NCBI GenBank assembly: GCA_021731365.1
Contig: JAKFXL010000016.1
Coordinates: 124,001-188,000 of the forward strand
Direction: 5' to 3'
DNA length: 64,000 nucleotides
DNA from: Gammaproteobacteria bacterium
GTDB taxonomy: Bacteria; Pseudomonadota; Gammaproteobacteria; Tenderiales; Tenderiaceae
In this document: in pieces, positions 8,824-18,636 of the stretch
Numbering within the stretch: the first letter of the stretch is position 1
How the letters are laid out: each line of letters opens with the position of its first letter
Translations under genes and position numbers: made by a program
Notes under the pieces: model-generated
What the model saw: the letters and a program-made list of their open reading frames with translations, nothing else
Databases searched by the model: none
What the model was told of the DNA's origin: nothing

Positions 8824-8854
8824 AAAATACCGCGTTTATACGCGGTATTTTTGT
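8824..8854 (+). terminator. Rho-independent terminator after tRNA-Val
   Basis: AAAATACCGCG and CGCGGTATTTT form an 11-bp stem with loop TTTATA, followed by T-rich sequence. It ends about 40 bases before thrS, so thrS needs read-through or its own promoter. Confidence 0.85.
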
Positions 8855-8893
8855 TTTGGGACCGCAGTCATATTTGCAATGGGATATATATAG

Positions 8894-10819
8894 ATGCCAG
8901 TTGTTACTCTGCCGGATGGAAGCAAACGTACCTTTGACCAGGCGCTCACTGTTTATGATGTGGCGGCGGACATTGGTACGGGACTGGCCAAAGCGACACT
9001 GGCGGGCAAAGTGGATGGTGTGTTGGTAGACGCCTCCTATCTTATCGAGTCCGACGTTGCCCTTGCCATTGTGACAGAGCGGGACGAAGAGGGGCTAGAG
9101 GTGGTGCGCCACTCCGCAGCACATCTGCTAGCCCAGGCGGTTAAACAGCTGTTTCCTTCGGCTCAGGTGACCATTGGCCCGGTAATCGATAACGGTTTTT
9201 ACTACGACTTTGCCTATAAGGCAGGGTTTACCCCTGAAGACATGGCGGCCATTGAAGCACGCATGGAAGAGCTGGTGAAACAGGATATTCCAGTCGAGCG
9301 CTCGGTGATGGTTCGTGATGACGCGGTTGCATTCTTCCGCAGTATTGGCGAAGAGTACAAGGCCAAGATTATCGAAGATATTCCTCAGGGCGAGGCGTTA
9401 TCACTCTACAAACAGGGTGACTTCACGGACCTCTGTCGCGGCCCGCATGTGCCTTCCACAGGCAAGCTAAAGGCATTCAAACTGATGAAGCTGGCGGGGG
9501 CCTACTGGCGCGGCGACTCCAAAAACGAGATGTTGCAGCGCGTTTATGGCACCGCCTGGTGCAATAAAAAAGATCTGAAGGAGTATCTGCACCGTCTGGA
9601 AGAGGCTGAAAAGCGCGATCATCGTAAAATCGCCAAGCAACTTGACCTGTTTCATACCCAGGAAGAGGCCCCGGGCATGGTCTTCTGGCATGACAATGGC
9701 TGGAAAATCTGGCAGGAAGTTGAACAGTACATCCGTAAAAAGCTGCGCCAGCACGATTACCAGGAGGTGCGAACACCACAGGTGGTGGATCGTAGTTTGT
9801 GGGAGCGTTCAGGTCACTGGGAGAAATTCCAGCATATGATGTTCACTACATCGTCAGAGAATAGGGACTACGCCGTTAAACCGATGAACTGCCCGTGTCA
9901 TGTGCAGATATTCAACCAGGGGTTGAGGAGCTACAGGGATCTGCCGCTACGTATGGCGGAGTTTGGCTCCTGCCATCGTAATGAACCCTCCGGTACATTG
10001 CATGGTTTGATGCGTGTACGGAACTTTGTGCAGGATGATGCCCACATCTTCTGTACCGAAGAGCAGGTACAGGCCGAGGTCTCTACGTTTATCGATCTGC
10101 TCTATGAGGTGTATGCGGACTTTGGGTTTAATGAGGTCATTATCAAACTCTCCACCCGTCCGGAAAGCCGGGTAGGTTCAGATGAAGTCTGGGATAAAGC
10201 TGAACAAGCCCTCGAGATGGCGCTGAATAATAAAGGCTTGGCTTGGGATTTACAGCCGGGCGAGGGTGCCTTTTATGGGCCAAAGATAGAGTTTTCGCTT
10301 AAGGACTGTATCGGTCGGGTCTGGCAGTGCGGTACTATACAGGTCGATTTCTCAACGCCGGGGCGCTTGAGCGCCAGCTTTATCGACGAAGATAGCACCC
10401 GTCAAGTGCCTGTTATGCTGCATCGTGCCATTTTGGGTTCGTTGGAGCGATTCATCGGGATTCTCATTGAGAACTACGCAGGTGCGATGCCACTTTGGTT
10501 GGCTCCTACCCAAGCGGTGGTGATGAGTATCACCGACCGTCAGGCAGAATTTGCTGAAGAGATTGCAAAAACACTCTCAGATCGTGGTTTCAGGGCCAAG
10601 ACGGACTTGAGAAATGAGAAAATAGGCTTTAAAATCCGCGAACATACGCTTTTGAAGGTACCATATCTCCTGGTTCTGGGTGACCGGGAGGTGGAAAATC
10701 GAACAGTGGCTGTTCGCACGCGTAGTGGTGAGGATCTGGGGGTTATGGATGTGGATACCCTTTTGACCCTGTTAACCACTGAGTCCGCGCGCTATGGTCG
10801 CGCCGTTTTGGAGGAATAA
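8894..10819 (+). CDS. thrS: Threonyl-tRNA synthetase
   Basis: This 641-residue class II synthetase charges tRNA-Thr in the cytosol. It has the N-terminal TGS domain (residues 1-61), the second editing domain with its [10 protein letters not shown] zinc-site motif, the catalytic core with [10 protein letters not shown] (zinc Cys) and [12 protein letters not shown], motif 3 [14 protein letters not shown], and the C-terminal anticodon-binding domain. Length is standard. The ribosome-binding site before the ATG is weak, which would suit translational control as known for E. coli thrS. It is followed by infC with only three bases between the two. Confidence 0.97.
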   Translation: MPVVTLPDGSKRTFDQALTVYDVAADIGTGLAKATLAGKVDGVLVDASYLIESDVALAIVTERDEEGLEVVRHSAAHLLAQAVKQLFPSAQVTIGPVIDNGFYYDFAYKAGFTPEDMAAIEARMEELVKQDIPVERSVMVRDDAVAFFRSIGEEYKAKIIEDIPQGEALSLYKQGDFTDLCRGPHVPSTGKLKAFKLMKLAGAYWRGDSKNEMLQRVYGTAWCNKKDLKEYLHRLEEAEKRDHRKIAKQLDLFHTQEEAPGMVFWHDNGWKIWQEVEQYIRKKLRQHDYQEVRTPQVVDRSLWERSGHWEKFQHMMFTTSSENRDYAVKPMNCPCHVQIFNQGLRSYRDLPLRMAEFGSCHRNEPSGTLHGLMRVRNFVQDDAHIFCTEEQVQAEVSTFIDLLYEVYADFGFNEVIIKLSTRPESRVGSDEVWDKAEQALEMALNNKGLAWDLQPGEGAFYGPKIEFSLKDCIGRVWQCGTIQVDFSTPGRLSASFIDEDSTRQVPVMLHRAILGSLERFIGILIENYAGAMPLWLAPTQAVVMSITDRQAEFAEEIAKTLSDRGFRAKTDLRNEKIGFKIREHTLLKVPYLLVLGDREVENRTVAVRTRSGEDLGVMDVDTLLTLLTTESARYGRAVLEE

Positions 10820-10822
10820 AGT

Positions 10823-11347
10823 ATCGCTGCTGAAAAAAAGGTCCGGATTAATGATGAGATAACCTCTCGCGAGGTACGTGTCATTGATGCTGAGGGCAAT
10901 ATGATGGGGGTCATGACGATTGAACAGGCGCTGCAATTTTCCAGCGAATCTGAGCATGACTTGGTTGAAGTTTCCCCCACGGCGGTGCCGCCAGTTTGCC
11001 GTGTTATGGATTATGGAAAATATGTGTTCGAAGAGAACAAAAAGCGCCAGATAGCCAAGAAAAAGCAGAAACAGATTCAGGTGAAAGAGGTGAAGTTTCG
11101 CCCTGGCACCGAGGAGGGAGACTATCAGATCAAGTTACGTAATCTGGTGCGTTTCCTGACTGAAGGAGACAAGGCCAAGATCACACTCCGTTTTCGCGGA
11201 CGTGAGATGGCCCATCAAGAACTTGGTATGAAGTTGCTTAAACGTGTTGAGGTTGATCTCATTGAGATTGGCCAGGTTGAGCAGTTTCCCAAGATGGAAG
11301 GCCGGCAGATGGTTATGGTGTTATCACCAAAGAAAAAGGTCATATAG
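10823..11347 (+). CDS. infC: Translation initiation factor IF-3 with ATC start
   Basis: IF-3 (174 residues) binds the 30S subunit and rejects wrong start codons. The first ATG in frame (10901) would remove about 26 conserved residues. The frame is open back to the thrS stop, and the only reasonable start is ATC at 10823, eight bases after the Shine-Dalgarno GGAGG (10810-10814). Rare AUU/AUC/AUA starts are the known autoregulatory device of infC, because IF-3 blocks initiation at its own codon. The N-terminal part includes KVRINDEI and the linker is Lys-rich ([12 protein letters not shown]). It sits in an operon with thrS, rpmI and rplT. Confidence 0.93.
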   Translation: MAAEKKVRINDEITSREVRVIDAEGNMMGVMTIEQALQFSSESEHDLVEVSPTAVPPVCRVMDYGKYVFEENKKRQIAKKKQKQIQVKEVKFRPGTEEGDYQIKLRNLVRFLTEGDKAKITLRFRGREMAHQELGMKLLKRVEVDLIEIGQVEQFPKMEGRQMVMVLSPKKKVI

Positions 11348-11394
11348 ACCTACCTACTGCTGCTGATTAACAAAGTAGTTCGGAGAAATAGAAG

Positions 11395-11592
11395 ATGCCG
11401 AAGATGAAAACTCATAGAGGCGCTGCCAAACGCTTTAAGGCGACGGGTTCTGGCCATTTTAAACGTGGTTCAGGATTTCGTAGACATATTTTGACCAAAA
11501 AGAGCACCAAGCGTAAGCGTCAGTTGCGCAACCCTGCCATGGTCTCTGCCGCTGACAAACCATCAGTACGCAGATTGTTGCCTTATTGCTAA
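11395..11592 (+). CDS. rpmI: 50S ribosomal protein L35
   Basis: This 65-residue basic protein starts [20 protein letters not shown] and ends VRRLLPYC, the L35 pattern. It lies between infC and rplT, the universal order. In E. coli L20 represses translation of this transcript; the 47-base gap after infC could hold such a site, but I see no clear copy of it. Confidence 0.96.
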   Translation: MPKMKTHRGAAKRFKATGSGHFKRGSGFRRHILTKKSTKRKRQLRNPAMVSAADKPSVRRLLPYC

Positions 11593-11613
11593 TTGGATTT
11601 GGAGTAAAGAAAA

Positions 11614-11967
11614 ATGCCAAGAGTTAAACGTGGTGTTACCGCCAGAGCACGTCACAAAAAGGTGATGAAGCTGGCTAAGGGCTACCGTGGCATGCGTAGA
11701 AATGTCTACCGTGTTGCTGTGCAGGCTGTGACCAAAGCGGGTCAATATGCCTATCGTGACCGTCGTCAACGCAAGCGTCAGTTCCGTGCGCTCTGGATTG
11801 CGCGTATTAACGCTGCAGCCCGTGAGTGTGGCCTGTCATACAGCCGTATGATTAATGGTCTGAAGAAGGCAGCGGTTGAGATTGACCGTAAGGTGTTGGC
11901 CGATCTGGCAGTGTACGACAAGGTTGCCTTTGGCGCTTTGGCGGATAAAGCAAAAGCGAGCCTGTAA
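11614..11967 (+). CDS. rplT: 50S ribosomal protein L20
   Basis: This 117-residue very basic protein ([23 protein letters not shown]) is needed early in 50S assembly and in other bacteria represses its own operon. Length and sequence are typical. A strong hairpin with a T run lies 48 bases after the stop. Confidence 0.97.
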   Translation: MPRVKRGVTARARHKKVMKLAKGYRGMRRNVYRVAVQAVTKAGQYAYRDRRQRKRQFRALWIARINAAARECGLSYSRMINGLKKAAVEIDRKVLADLAVYDKVAFGALADKAKASL

Positions 11968-12015
11968 TCTCTCTCATTACACCGTAAATATGGTGATGTG
12001 AGTTGGATGTATCTG

Positions 12016-12045
12016 AAAGGGGAAGGCAAAGCCTTCCCCTTTTTG
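12016..12045 (+). terminator. Terminator/attenuator between rplT and pheS
   Basis: AAAGGGGAAGGC pairs perfectly with GCCTTCCCCTTT over a three-base loop and is followed by T's. It ends about 40 bases before pheS. In E. coli pheST is controlled by attenuation, but no Phe-rich leader peptide is visible ahead of this hairpin, so a plain, perhaps partial, terminator is equally likely. Confidence 0.8.
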
Positions 12046-12067
12046 TATTAAGCGCCGCTAAAAATAA

Positions 12068-13102
<1,035 letters not shown>

Positions 13103-13159
13103 ACAACTATACAGCCGCCGCCGTCGCGTGGGGTGTGATTCAATATAAGGCTTTGGACG

Positions 13160-15538
13160 ATGAAATTTAGCGAACAGTGGCTACGTGAGTGGGTAAACCC
13201 TTCCGTTAATACCGAGCAGTTGTCACATCAGCTGACCATGTGTGGCTTGGAAGTGGATGCGATTGAGCCGGTGGCGGTGCCGTTTTCCAACGTGGTGATT
13301 GGTGAGGTGATATCAGTTGAGCCGCACCCTGATGCCGATCGCCTACGCCTCTGTCAGGTCAATGTAGGGTCTGAGCTGTTGGCCATCGTCTGTGGTGCCA
13401 GCAACGTCGCCCAAGGGCTGAAGGTGCCGGTGGCCATGATCGGTGCGGTGCTTCCTGGTGGGTTGGCGATTAAACGTTCAAAGCTGCGCGGTGTGGAGTC
13501 ATTTGGCATGCTCTGCTCCGCAGTAGAGATTGGCCTGGCAGAGAGCGCCGATGGGTTGATGATACTGCCTGCTGATGCCACCCCTGGTATGAGTATTCGT
13601 GATTACCTGCAGCTTGATGATGTGACCATTGAGATAGGTTTGACCCCCAACCGTGGCGACTGTCTCAGTATCCAGGGCATTGCCCGTGAGGTTGCGGTGA
13701 TTAATCAGCTGCCATTGCAGGCCGTTGAGATTAAAGCGGACGTGGCAAGTCACCAGGATCAGTTTGCGGTGGTGGTATCGGCCCCTGAGGCGTGTCCACG
13801 TTATGTGGGTCGCATCATCAAAGGGGTAAATCCCACAGCAGAGACGCCAAACTGGATGCAGGAGCGTCTTCGCCGTTGTGATGTCCGTAGCATTAGCCCC
13901 ATTGTGGATGTGACCAACTATGTGATGCTGGAGCTGGGGCAGCCGATGCACGCCTTTGATCTGAGCAAACTCGAAGGGGGTATCAATGTACGGCATGCGC
14001 TGGCAGGTGAGTCACTGAAGCTGTTGGATGGCCAGAGTGTTGAGTTGACCCCGGAGACATTGATCATTGCTGACCATCGCAAACCGTTGGCGATGGCGGG
14101 TGTGATGGGCGGCGATGAGTCAGCGGTAACAGAGAACACAACCGAGATATTTTTGGAGAGCGCCTTTTTTACACCCTCTGGGTTGATGGGGTGTGCCCGC
14201 CAATATGGCCTGCATACTGACTCCTCACACCGCTTTGAGCGCGGGGTTGATTATGAGCTGCCGGTTAAGGCGATGCGACGTGCCACCGAGCTGTTGCTGG
14301 AGATTGTGGGAGGAGAGGCGGGTGCATTGACCGAGGTGAGCATTGATGAGCACCTACCAAAACGGACACCGATTGCCCTGCGTTTGGCGCGGGTTGAGCG
14401 TATTTTAGGGCTTGAGTTATCGCCAGTACAGATTGAAAAGATATTGCTGTCATTAGGTATGGAGATTCAGAAGCAGCCTGAGCAGTGGTGGGTAACCCCA
14501 CCCAGTTTCCGCTTTGATCTCACAATTGAGGCTGATTTGATTGAGGAGCTTGGTCGTATTTACGGCTATGACCGCCTGCCAACAGAGATGCCAGCGATAT
14601 CCATGGAAGTTCGTCTCCCGACAGAACTACAGGTGAGCCAATCTCGTGGCCGCACGCTGCTGGTTGATCGCGGCTATCAGGAGGCCATCACCTACAGCTT
14701 TGTTGATGAGCAGCTGCAAGCGCGGGTGAATCCTGATATTAAATCGATCTCTCTGGCCAATCCGATCTCAGCGGATATGTCGGTGATGCGTACCTCTCTC
14801 TGGCCGGGGCTGTTACAGGCATTTTCACACAATCAGAAGCGCCAGCAGGCGCGCATCAGGCTGTTTGAGTTTGGTGTTAAATTTTCACGCCAGGGCGGAG
14901 CCATTGTTGAAGAGAAGATTATTTCAGGCCTGATCTCCGGAGAGCTGGTTGCGGAGCAGTGGGGGATGCCCGCCCGTAAAGTTGATTTTTATGACATCAA
15001 GGCCGATGTGGAGGCGCTGTTAGGGCTGGTTGGCAGTGGTGCAGGCCATACGTTTGTAGCAGCCGCACACCCGGCACTCCATCCAGGGCAGTCCGCCGCT
15101 ATCAAGAGTTGTGATGACAAGCCGTTAGGGTGGGTGGGGAAATTACATCCTGCCCTTGAAAAAGAGCTTGGATTAACCGGCCCGGTTTATCTGTTCGAGG
15201 TGGATGCTCATGTACTGGATGTGGCGGCCAAGCCAGCATTTGTTGAAATGTCCAAATATCCATCGGTCAGGCGGGATCTGGCGGTGGTGGTAGCGAGTAG
15301 CGTGCCAGCCAGCCAAGTGCAGCAGAGTATTGTTGCGGCGTCAAAACCGTATCTGCTGAAACTGAATCTGTTTGATGTTTATAGTGGCGAAGGCATTGAA
15401 TCTGGTAGTAAAAGCCTAGCATTGGGCTTGACCTTTCAAGACAGTTCACGCACTCTAACGGATCAGGAAGTGGATGGCCTCATTTCTAATGTACTAAAAC
15501 AACTAAAACAAGATTTTAATGCAACGCTAAGAGAGTGA
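13160..15538 (+). CDS. pheT: Phenylalanyl-tRNA synthetase beta subunit
   Basis: This 792-residue partner of PheS carries the tRNA-binding domain near residues 39-150 (VVIGEVISVEPHPDADRLRL), the B3/B4 editing domain, the B5 domain, a degenerate synthetase core and the C-terminal ferredoxin-like anticodon-binding domain (VEMSKYPSVRRDLAVVV). Length is standard. ihfA begins eight bases after its stop. Confidence 0.96.
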   Translation: MKFSEQWLREWVNPSVNTEQLSHQLTMCGLEVDAIEPVAVPFSNVVIGEVISVEPHPDADRLRLCQVNVGSELLAIVCGASNVAQGLKVPVAMIGAVLPGGLAIKRSKLRGVESFGMLCSAVEIGLAESADGLMILPADATPGMSIRDYLQLDDVTIEIGLTPNRGDCLSIQGIAREVAVINQLPLQAVEIKADVASHQDQFAVVVSAPEACPRYVGRIIKGVNPTAETPNWMQERLRRCDVRSISPIVDVTNYVMLELGQPMHAFDLSKLEGGINVRHALAGESLKLLDGQSVELTPETLIIADHRKPLAMAGVMGGDESAVTENTTEIFLESAFFTPSGLMGCARQYGLHTDSSHRFERGVDYELPVKAMRRATELLLEIVGGEAGALTEVSIDEHLPKRTPIALRLARVERILGLELSPVQIEKILLSLGMEIQKQPEQWWVTPPSFRFDLTIEADLIEELGRIYGYDRLPTEMPAISMEVRLPTELQVSQSRGRTLLVDRGYQEAITYSFVDEQLQARVNPDIKSISLANPISADMSVMRTSLWPGLLQAFSHNQKRQQARIRLFEFGVKFSRQGGAIVEEKIISGLISGELVAEQWGMPARKVDFYDIKADVEALLGLVGSGAGHTFVAAAHPALHPGQSAAIKSCDDKPLGWVGKLHPALEKELGLTGPVYLFEVDAHVLDVAAKPAFVEMSKYPSVRRDLAVVVASSVPASQVQQSIVAASKPYLLKLNLFDVYSGEGIESGSKSLALGLTFQDSSRTLTDQEVDGLISNVLKQLKQDFNATLRE

Positions 15539-15545
15539 TTAACCC

Positions 15546-15848
15546 ATGGCGTTAACAAAAGCAGAGATGGCCGAAAGGCTGTTTGAGGAACTTGGACTCA
15601 ACAAACGTGAAGCCAAGGAGCTCGTCGAGATGTTTTTTGAAGAGATTCGCGGGGCCCTGGAAAATGGCCGTCAGGTAAAGCTATCCGGTTTTGGTAACTT
15701 TAATCTGCGCGATAAAAACGAAAGACCAGGACGTAATCCTAAAACGGGTGAAGAGATTCCGATTACCGCACGGCGTGTGGTGACGTTTCATCCTGGGCAG
15801 AAGCTGAAGGCGAGGGTGGAGGCGTATGCTGGAAGCCGCAAACAATAG
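15546..15848 (+). CDS. ihfA: Integration host factor alpha subunit
   Basis: This 100-residue HU/IHF-fold DNA-bending protein starts [20 protein letters not shown] and has the conserved beta-arm motif [20 protein letters not shown]. With IhfB it bends DNA sharply; such bending assists sigma-54 promoters among others. Its place after pheT is classical for gammaproteobacteria, and its 3' end overlaps the next gene by 23 bases. Confidence 0.96.
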   Translation: MALTKAEMAERLFEELGLNKREAKELVEMFFEEIRGALENGRQVKLSGFGNFNLRDKNERPGRNPKTGEEIPITARRVVTFHPGQKLKARVEAYAGSRKQ

Positions 15849-16182
15849 TGAACTGCCACAGATCCCGGCAAAACGTTACTTTACCATCGGTGAAGTAGGG
15901 GATCTGTGTGGGGTTAAACCCCATGTGCTTCGTTATTGGGAACAGGAGTTTCCGCAGCTCAAGCCGTTAAAACGGCGTGGCAACAGGCGTTATTATCAGC
16001 GCCATGACGTCATCATGATTCGTCAGATACGTGGATTGTTGTACGAGCAGGGGTTCACGATTGGTGGTGCCAGACAACAGCTGTCAGGGCCAGAGACAAA
16101 GAGCGATATCAGCCACCATCAGACTATGGTACAAGAGATGTTGCATGAGCTTGAGACACTGCTGGTATTGTTAAAAAAGTAG
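15826..16182 (+). CDS. MerR-family transcriptional regulator
   Basis: This 118-residue protein has a winged-helix MerR DNA-binding domain ([22 protein letters not shown], recognition and wing region [13 protein letters not shown]) followed by a short coiled-coil C-terminus. It has no effector-binding domain and no metal-binding Cys. Small MerR proteins of this kind commonly follow ihfA in gammaproteobacteria. The target is not known from the sequence. It overlaps ihfA by 23 bases, so coupled translation is likely. Confidence 0.9.
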   Translation: MLEAANNSELPQIPAKRYFTIGEVGDLCGVKPHVLRYWEQEFPQLKPLKRRGNRRYYQRHDVIMIRQIRGLLYEQGFTIGGARQQLSGPETKSDISHHQTMVQEMLHELETLLVLLKK

Positions 16183-16292
16183 CATTCCCGCTGGTGTAAT
16201 GGTTTTAAATTCAGTATCATGCCGACCTTCGATGATTAACCCCAAACAATTTTCATCGACTGTGTTAAGTCTGCATTAAAGCGTAAAATTTT

Positions 16293-16369
16293 CGGAGCGT
16301 AGCGCAGCTTGGTAGCGCACCACAATGGGGTTGTGGGGGTCGGGAGTTCGAATCTCCCCGCTCCGACCA
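16293..16369 (+). tRNA. tRNA-Pro (GGG)
   Basis: This is a 77-base cloverleaf with acceptor CGGAGCG, anticodon stem CCACA/TGTGG, loop ATGGGGT (anticodon GGG), T-arm GAGTTCGAATCTC and encoded CCA. It follows ihfA-merR as in many gammaproteobacteria. Confidence 0.95.
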
Positions 16370-16439
16370 GTCAATATCCTCTTTTTATCTCACCTTATTT
16401 TCATCCATATATATTAAAAACAGCAGACTATTGAGCTGT

Positions 16440-17102
16440 TTAGCGGTCGCTGAAAAAAATATCACCGTATAGTGCGGTGGTGGGTATGCCAGTATTGTCG
16501 CTGTCGGTCATCACGGCTATGGCGTGGATTGTGGTGATCTCTTTGCCAAAGGCCTTCTGCAAATCCTCCAGCACGTTCTGTTTCTGGGTGACCCATTCCC
16601 CGGTCTCAGTTGTGCCTGAGCGCACTGCGACCATTTTTGCGTTGCTGGTGAAGGGGTTGTCCCAGCGGGAGTTGATGGTCTGCTGGTTGGACCAGACGTA
16701 GTTGAGTGCTAACGTTTTCCAGAAAAAGAGGCCGCCAGAGACAACCACGTAGACTCGGGCTGGATAGTCATCTCCTTTTTTGTTGCGTTCGTTATTGCCG
16801 CTCAGGGTATTGTCGATGCGCCATGACCAGTTGAGCCATGGGGTTTTGGTGAGATCGATGGTGACCTCTTTGAATAACCCTGACGCCGTGCCGTTGCTCT
16901 TGGCCTGCAGTGCCTTGCCTTGGGGCAGGGTGATAATCTGGTACTGGGTATGGCCGGCAAAGGCCTTCTCTTGCCAGCCGGTCAGCTCACCGGCGCTGAA
17001 CTGGCCGATCTTTATCTCCTCTGCCTGGAGTGTTGCCGGCAGCCCGGCCAGGAGCAGGAAGTAAATGATATAGGTAGGTTTTCGACGCATTCTATTTACC
17101 AT
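16440..17102 (-). CDS. DUF3047 family exported protein
   Basis: This 220-residue protein has an N-terminal signal peptide (basic start, hydrophobic core IIYFLLLAGLPATLQA, cut before EEI). The mature part is mostly beta: SWRIDNTLSG, DYPARVYVVVSGG, LNYVWSN, TTALYGDIFF. This matches the DUF3047 family of putative periplasmic proteins of unknown biochemical role. It is a single gene, divergent from radA. Confidence 0.8.
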   Translation of the reverse strand: MVNRMRRKPTYIIYFLLLAGLPATLQAEEIKIGQFSAGELTGWQEKAFAGHTQYQIITLPQGKALQAKSNGTASGLFKEVTIDLTKTPWLNWSWRIDNTLSGNNERNKKGDDYPARVYVVVSGGLFFWKTLALNYVWSNQQTINSRWDNPFTSNAKMVAVRSGTTETGEWVTQKQNVLEDLQKAFGKEITTIHAIAVMTDSDNTGIPTTALYGDIFFSDR

Positions 17103-17172
17103 GGTAGAGTGGCTATGTGGTTATTGTCGTGTTATTAACGATCCCCTTACAGTTTTATTTAAGTAAATATCG

Positions 17173-18540
17173 ATGGCCAAACCAAAAATACTCTATAGCT
17201 GTACCGAATGTGGCGCTCAGCAGCCGAAGTGGGGCGGGCAGTGTCCTGACTGTAACGCCTGGAACTCCCTGGTTGAAGTAGCGGCAATCGCCGCGGTGAC
17301 TAAGGCAAATCCCCGCTTTGCCGGTTACGCCGGTGCCACGGAGCGGGCAGCGGTGCAGAAACTGTCGGCGGTGCAGCCGGGGGATGTGGCACGTACTCCT
17401 ACGGGACAGCGTGAGCTTGACCGGGTATTGGGTGGAGGCCTGGTGCCTGGCTCTGTCATTTTGATCGGCGGTGATCCGGGGGTCGGCAAGTCGACGCTGC
17501 TGTTACAGACGGTGGCTCAACTCAGCGAGCAGATCAAAACCCTATATGTGACAGGGGAGGAGTCGCTGGAGCAGGTCAGTATGCACGCCCATCGCCTGAG
17601 TCTGGCGGCGGATGAGGTGCGGCTGCTGGCCGAGACCAACGTTGAGGCGATTATTGCCCATGCCCAGCATGAGCAGCCGCAGGCGATGGTAGTCGACTCC
17701 ATTCAGACTATCTACACCGAACAGTTGCAGTCGGCCCCCGGCTCTGTGGCCCAGGTGCGTGAGAGTGCGGCACAGCTGGTCCGTTATGCCAAACAGAGTG
17801 GTACAGCGCTGTTTCTGGTAGGGCACGTGACCAAAGAGGGGACGCTGGCGGGACCGCGAGTGCTGGAGCATATGGTGGATACGGTGCTCTATTTTGAGGG
17901 GGATCCCAGCAGCCAGTTCCGGGTGGTGCGGGCCATCAAAAACCGTTTTGGCGCGGTGAACGAGTTGGGTGTATTTGCCATGACGGAGAAGGGGTTGCGT
18001 GAGGTGAATAACCCATCTGCGATCTTTCTTTCGCGCCATGATCAGGAGGTGCCCGGCAGTGCCATTATGGTGACCCGTGAGGGGAGTCGGCCACTGCTGG
18101 TGGAGGTGCAGGCGCTGGTGGCGGAGAGCCACATGGGCAATCCGCGGCGTGTGGCGGTGGGGCTGGACCAGAACCGTCTGGCGATGTTGCTGGCAGTATT
18201 GCAGCGCCACGGCGGCATCGCTACCTATGATCAGGATGTCTTTATTAATGTAGTGGGTGGGGTGCGTGTCTCCGAGACTGCCGCTGATCTGCCGCTGCTG
18301 CTGGCCGTGCTCTCCAGTCTGCGTAACCGGGTATTGCCCAAGGACACGGTGATTTTTGGTGAGGTGGGTCTGGCCGGTGAGATTCGCCCGGTGCAGGGGG
18401 GCATGGATCGCCTTAAAGAGGCGGCTAAACATGGTTTTAAACGGGCTATTGTGCCGAAGGCGAATCTCCCCAAAAAGATGAGCGAAGATATTGAAGTGAT
18501 TGCTGTGCAGCGGTTGAGTGAGGCTATTGACGCGTTTTAA
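17173..18540 (+). CDS. radA: DNA repair protein RadA/Sms
   Basis: This 455-residue RecA-like ATPase promotes branch migration during recombination repair. It has an N-terminal four-Cys zinc finger (CTECGAQQPKWGGQCPDC), Walker A GGDPGVGKST, the RadA signature KNRFG and a C-terminal Lon-protease-like domain with no proteolytic role (FGEVGLAGEIRPVQGG). Length is normal. It starts at ATG 17173, 70 bases from the divergent DUF3047 gene. Confidence 0.96.
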   Translation: MAKPKILYSCTECGAQQPKWGGQCPDCNAWNSLVEVAAIAAVTKANPRFAGYAGATERAAVQKLSAVQPGDVARTPTGQRELDRVLGGGLVPGSVILIGGDPGVGKSTLLLQTVAQLSEQIKTLYVTGEESLEQVSMHAHRLSLAADEVRLLAETNVEAIIAHAQHEQPQAMVVDSIQTIYTEQLQSAPGSVAQVRESAAQLVRYAKQSGTALFLVGHVTKEGTLAGPRVLEHMVDTVLYFEGDPSSQFRVVRAIKNRFGAVNELGVFAMTEKGLREVNNPSAIFLSRHDQEVPGSAIMVTREGSRPLLVEVQALVAESHMGNPRRVAVGLDQNRLAMLLAVLQRHGGIATYDQDVFINVVGGVRVSETAADLPLLLAVLSSLRNRVLPKDTVIFGEVGLAGEIRPVQGGMDRLKEAAKHGFKRAIVPKANLPKKMSEDIEVIAVQRLSEAIDAF

Positions 18541-18556
18541 CCTTTAACCTTTAACC
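18536..18556 (+). repeat. Three tandem copies of TTTAACC over the radA stop codon
   Basis: TTTAACC is repeated perfectly three times, starting in the last codons of radA and including its stop. It is a short microsatellite with no evident function; slippage would not alter the RadA product upstream of the stop. Confidence 0.6.
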
Positions 18557-18636
18557 ATTGGCATTTAAGACCGACACAACATTGTAAATAACAACGTTTT
18601 ATAAATCTGCCACTAACACACCTTATATTAAGGTGT

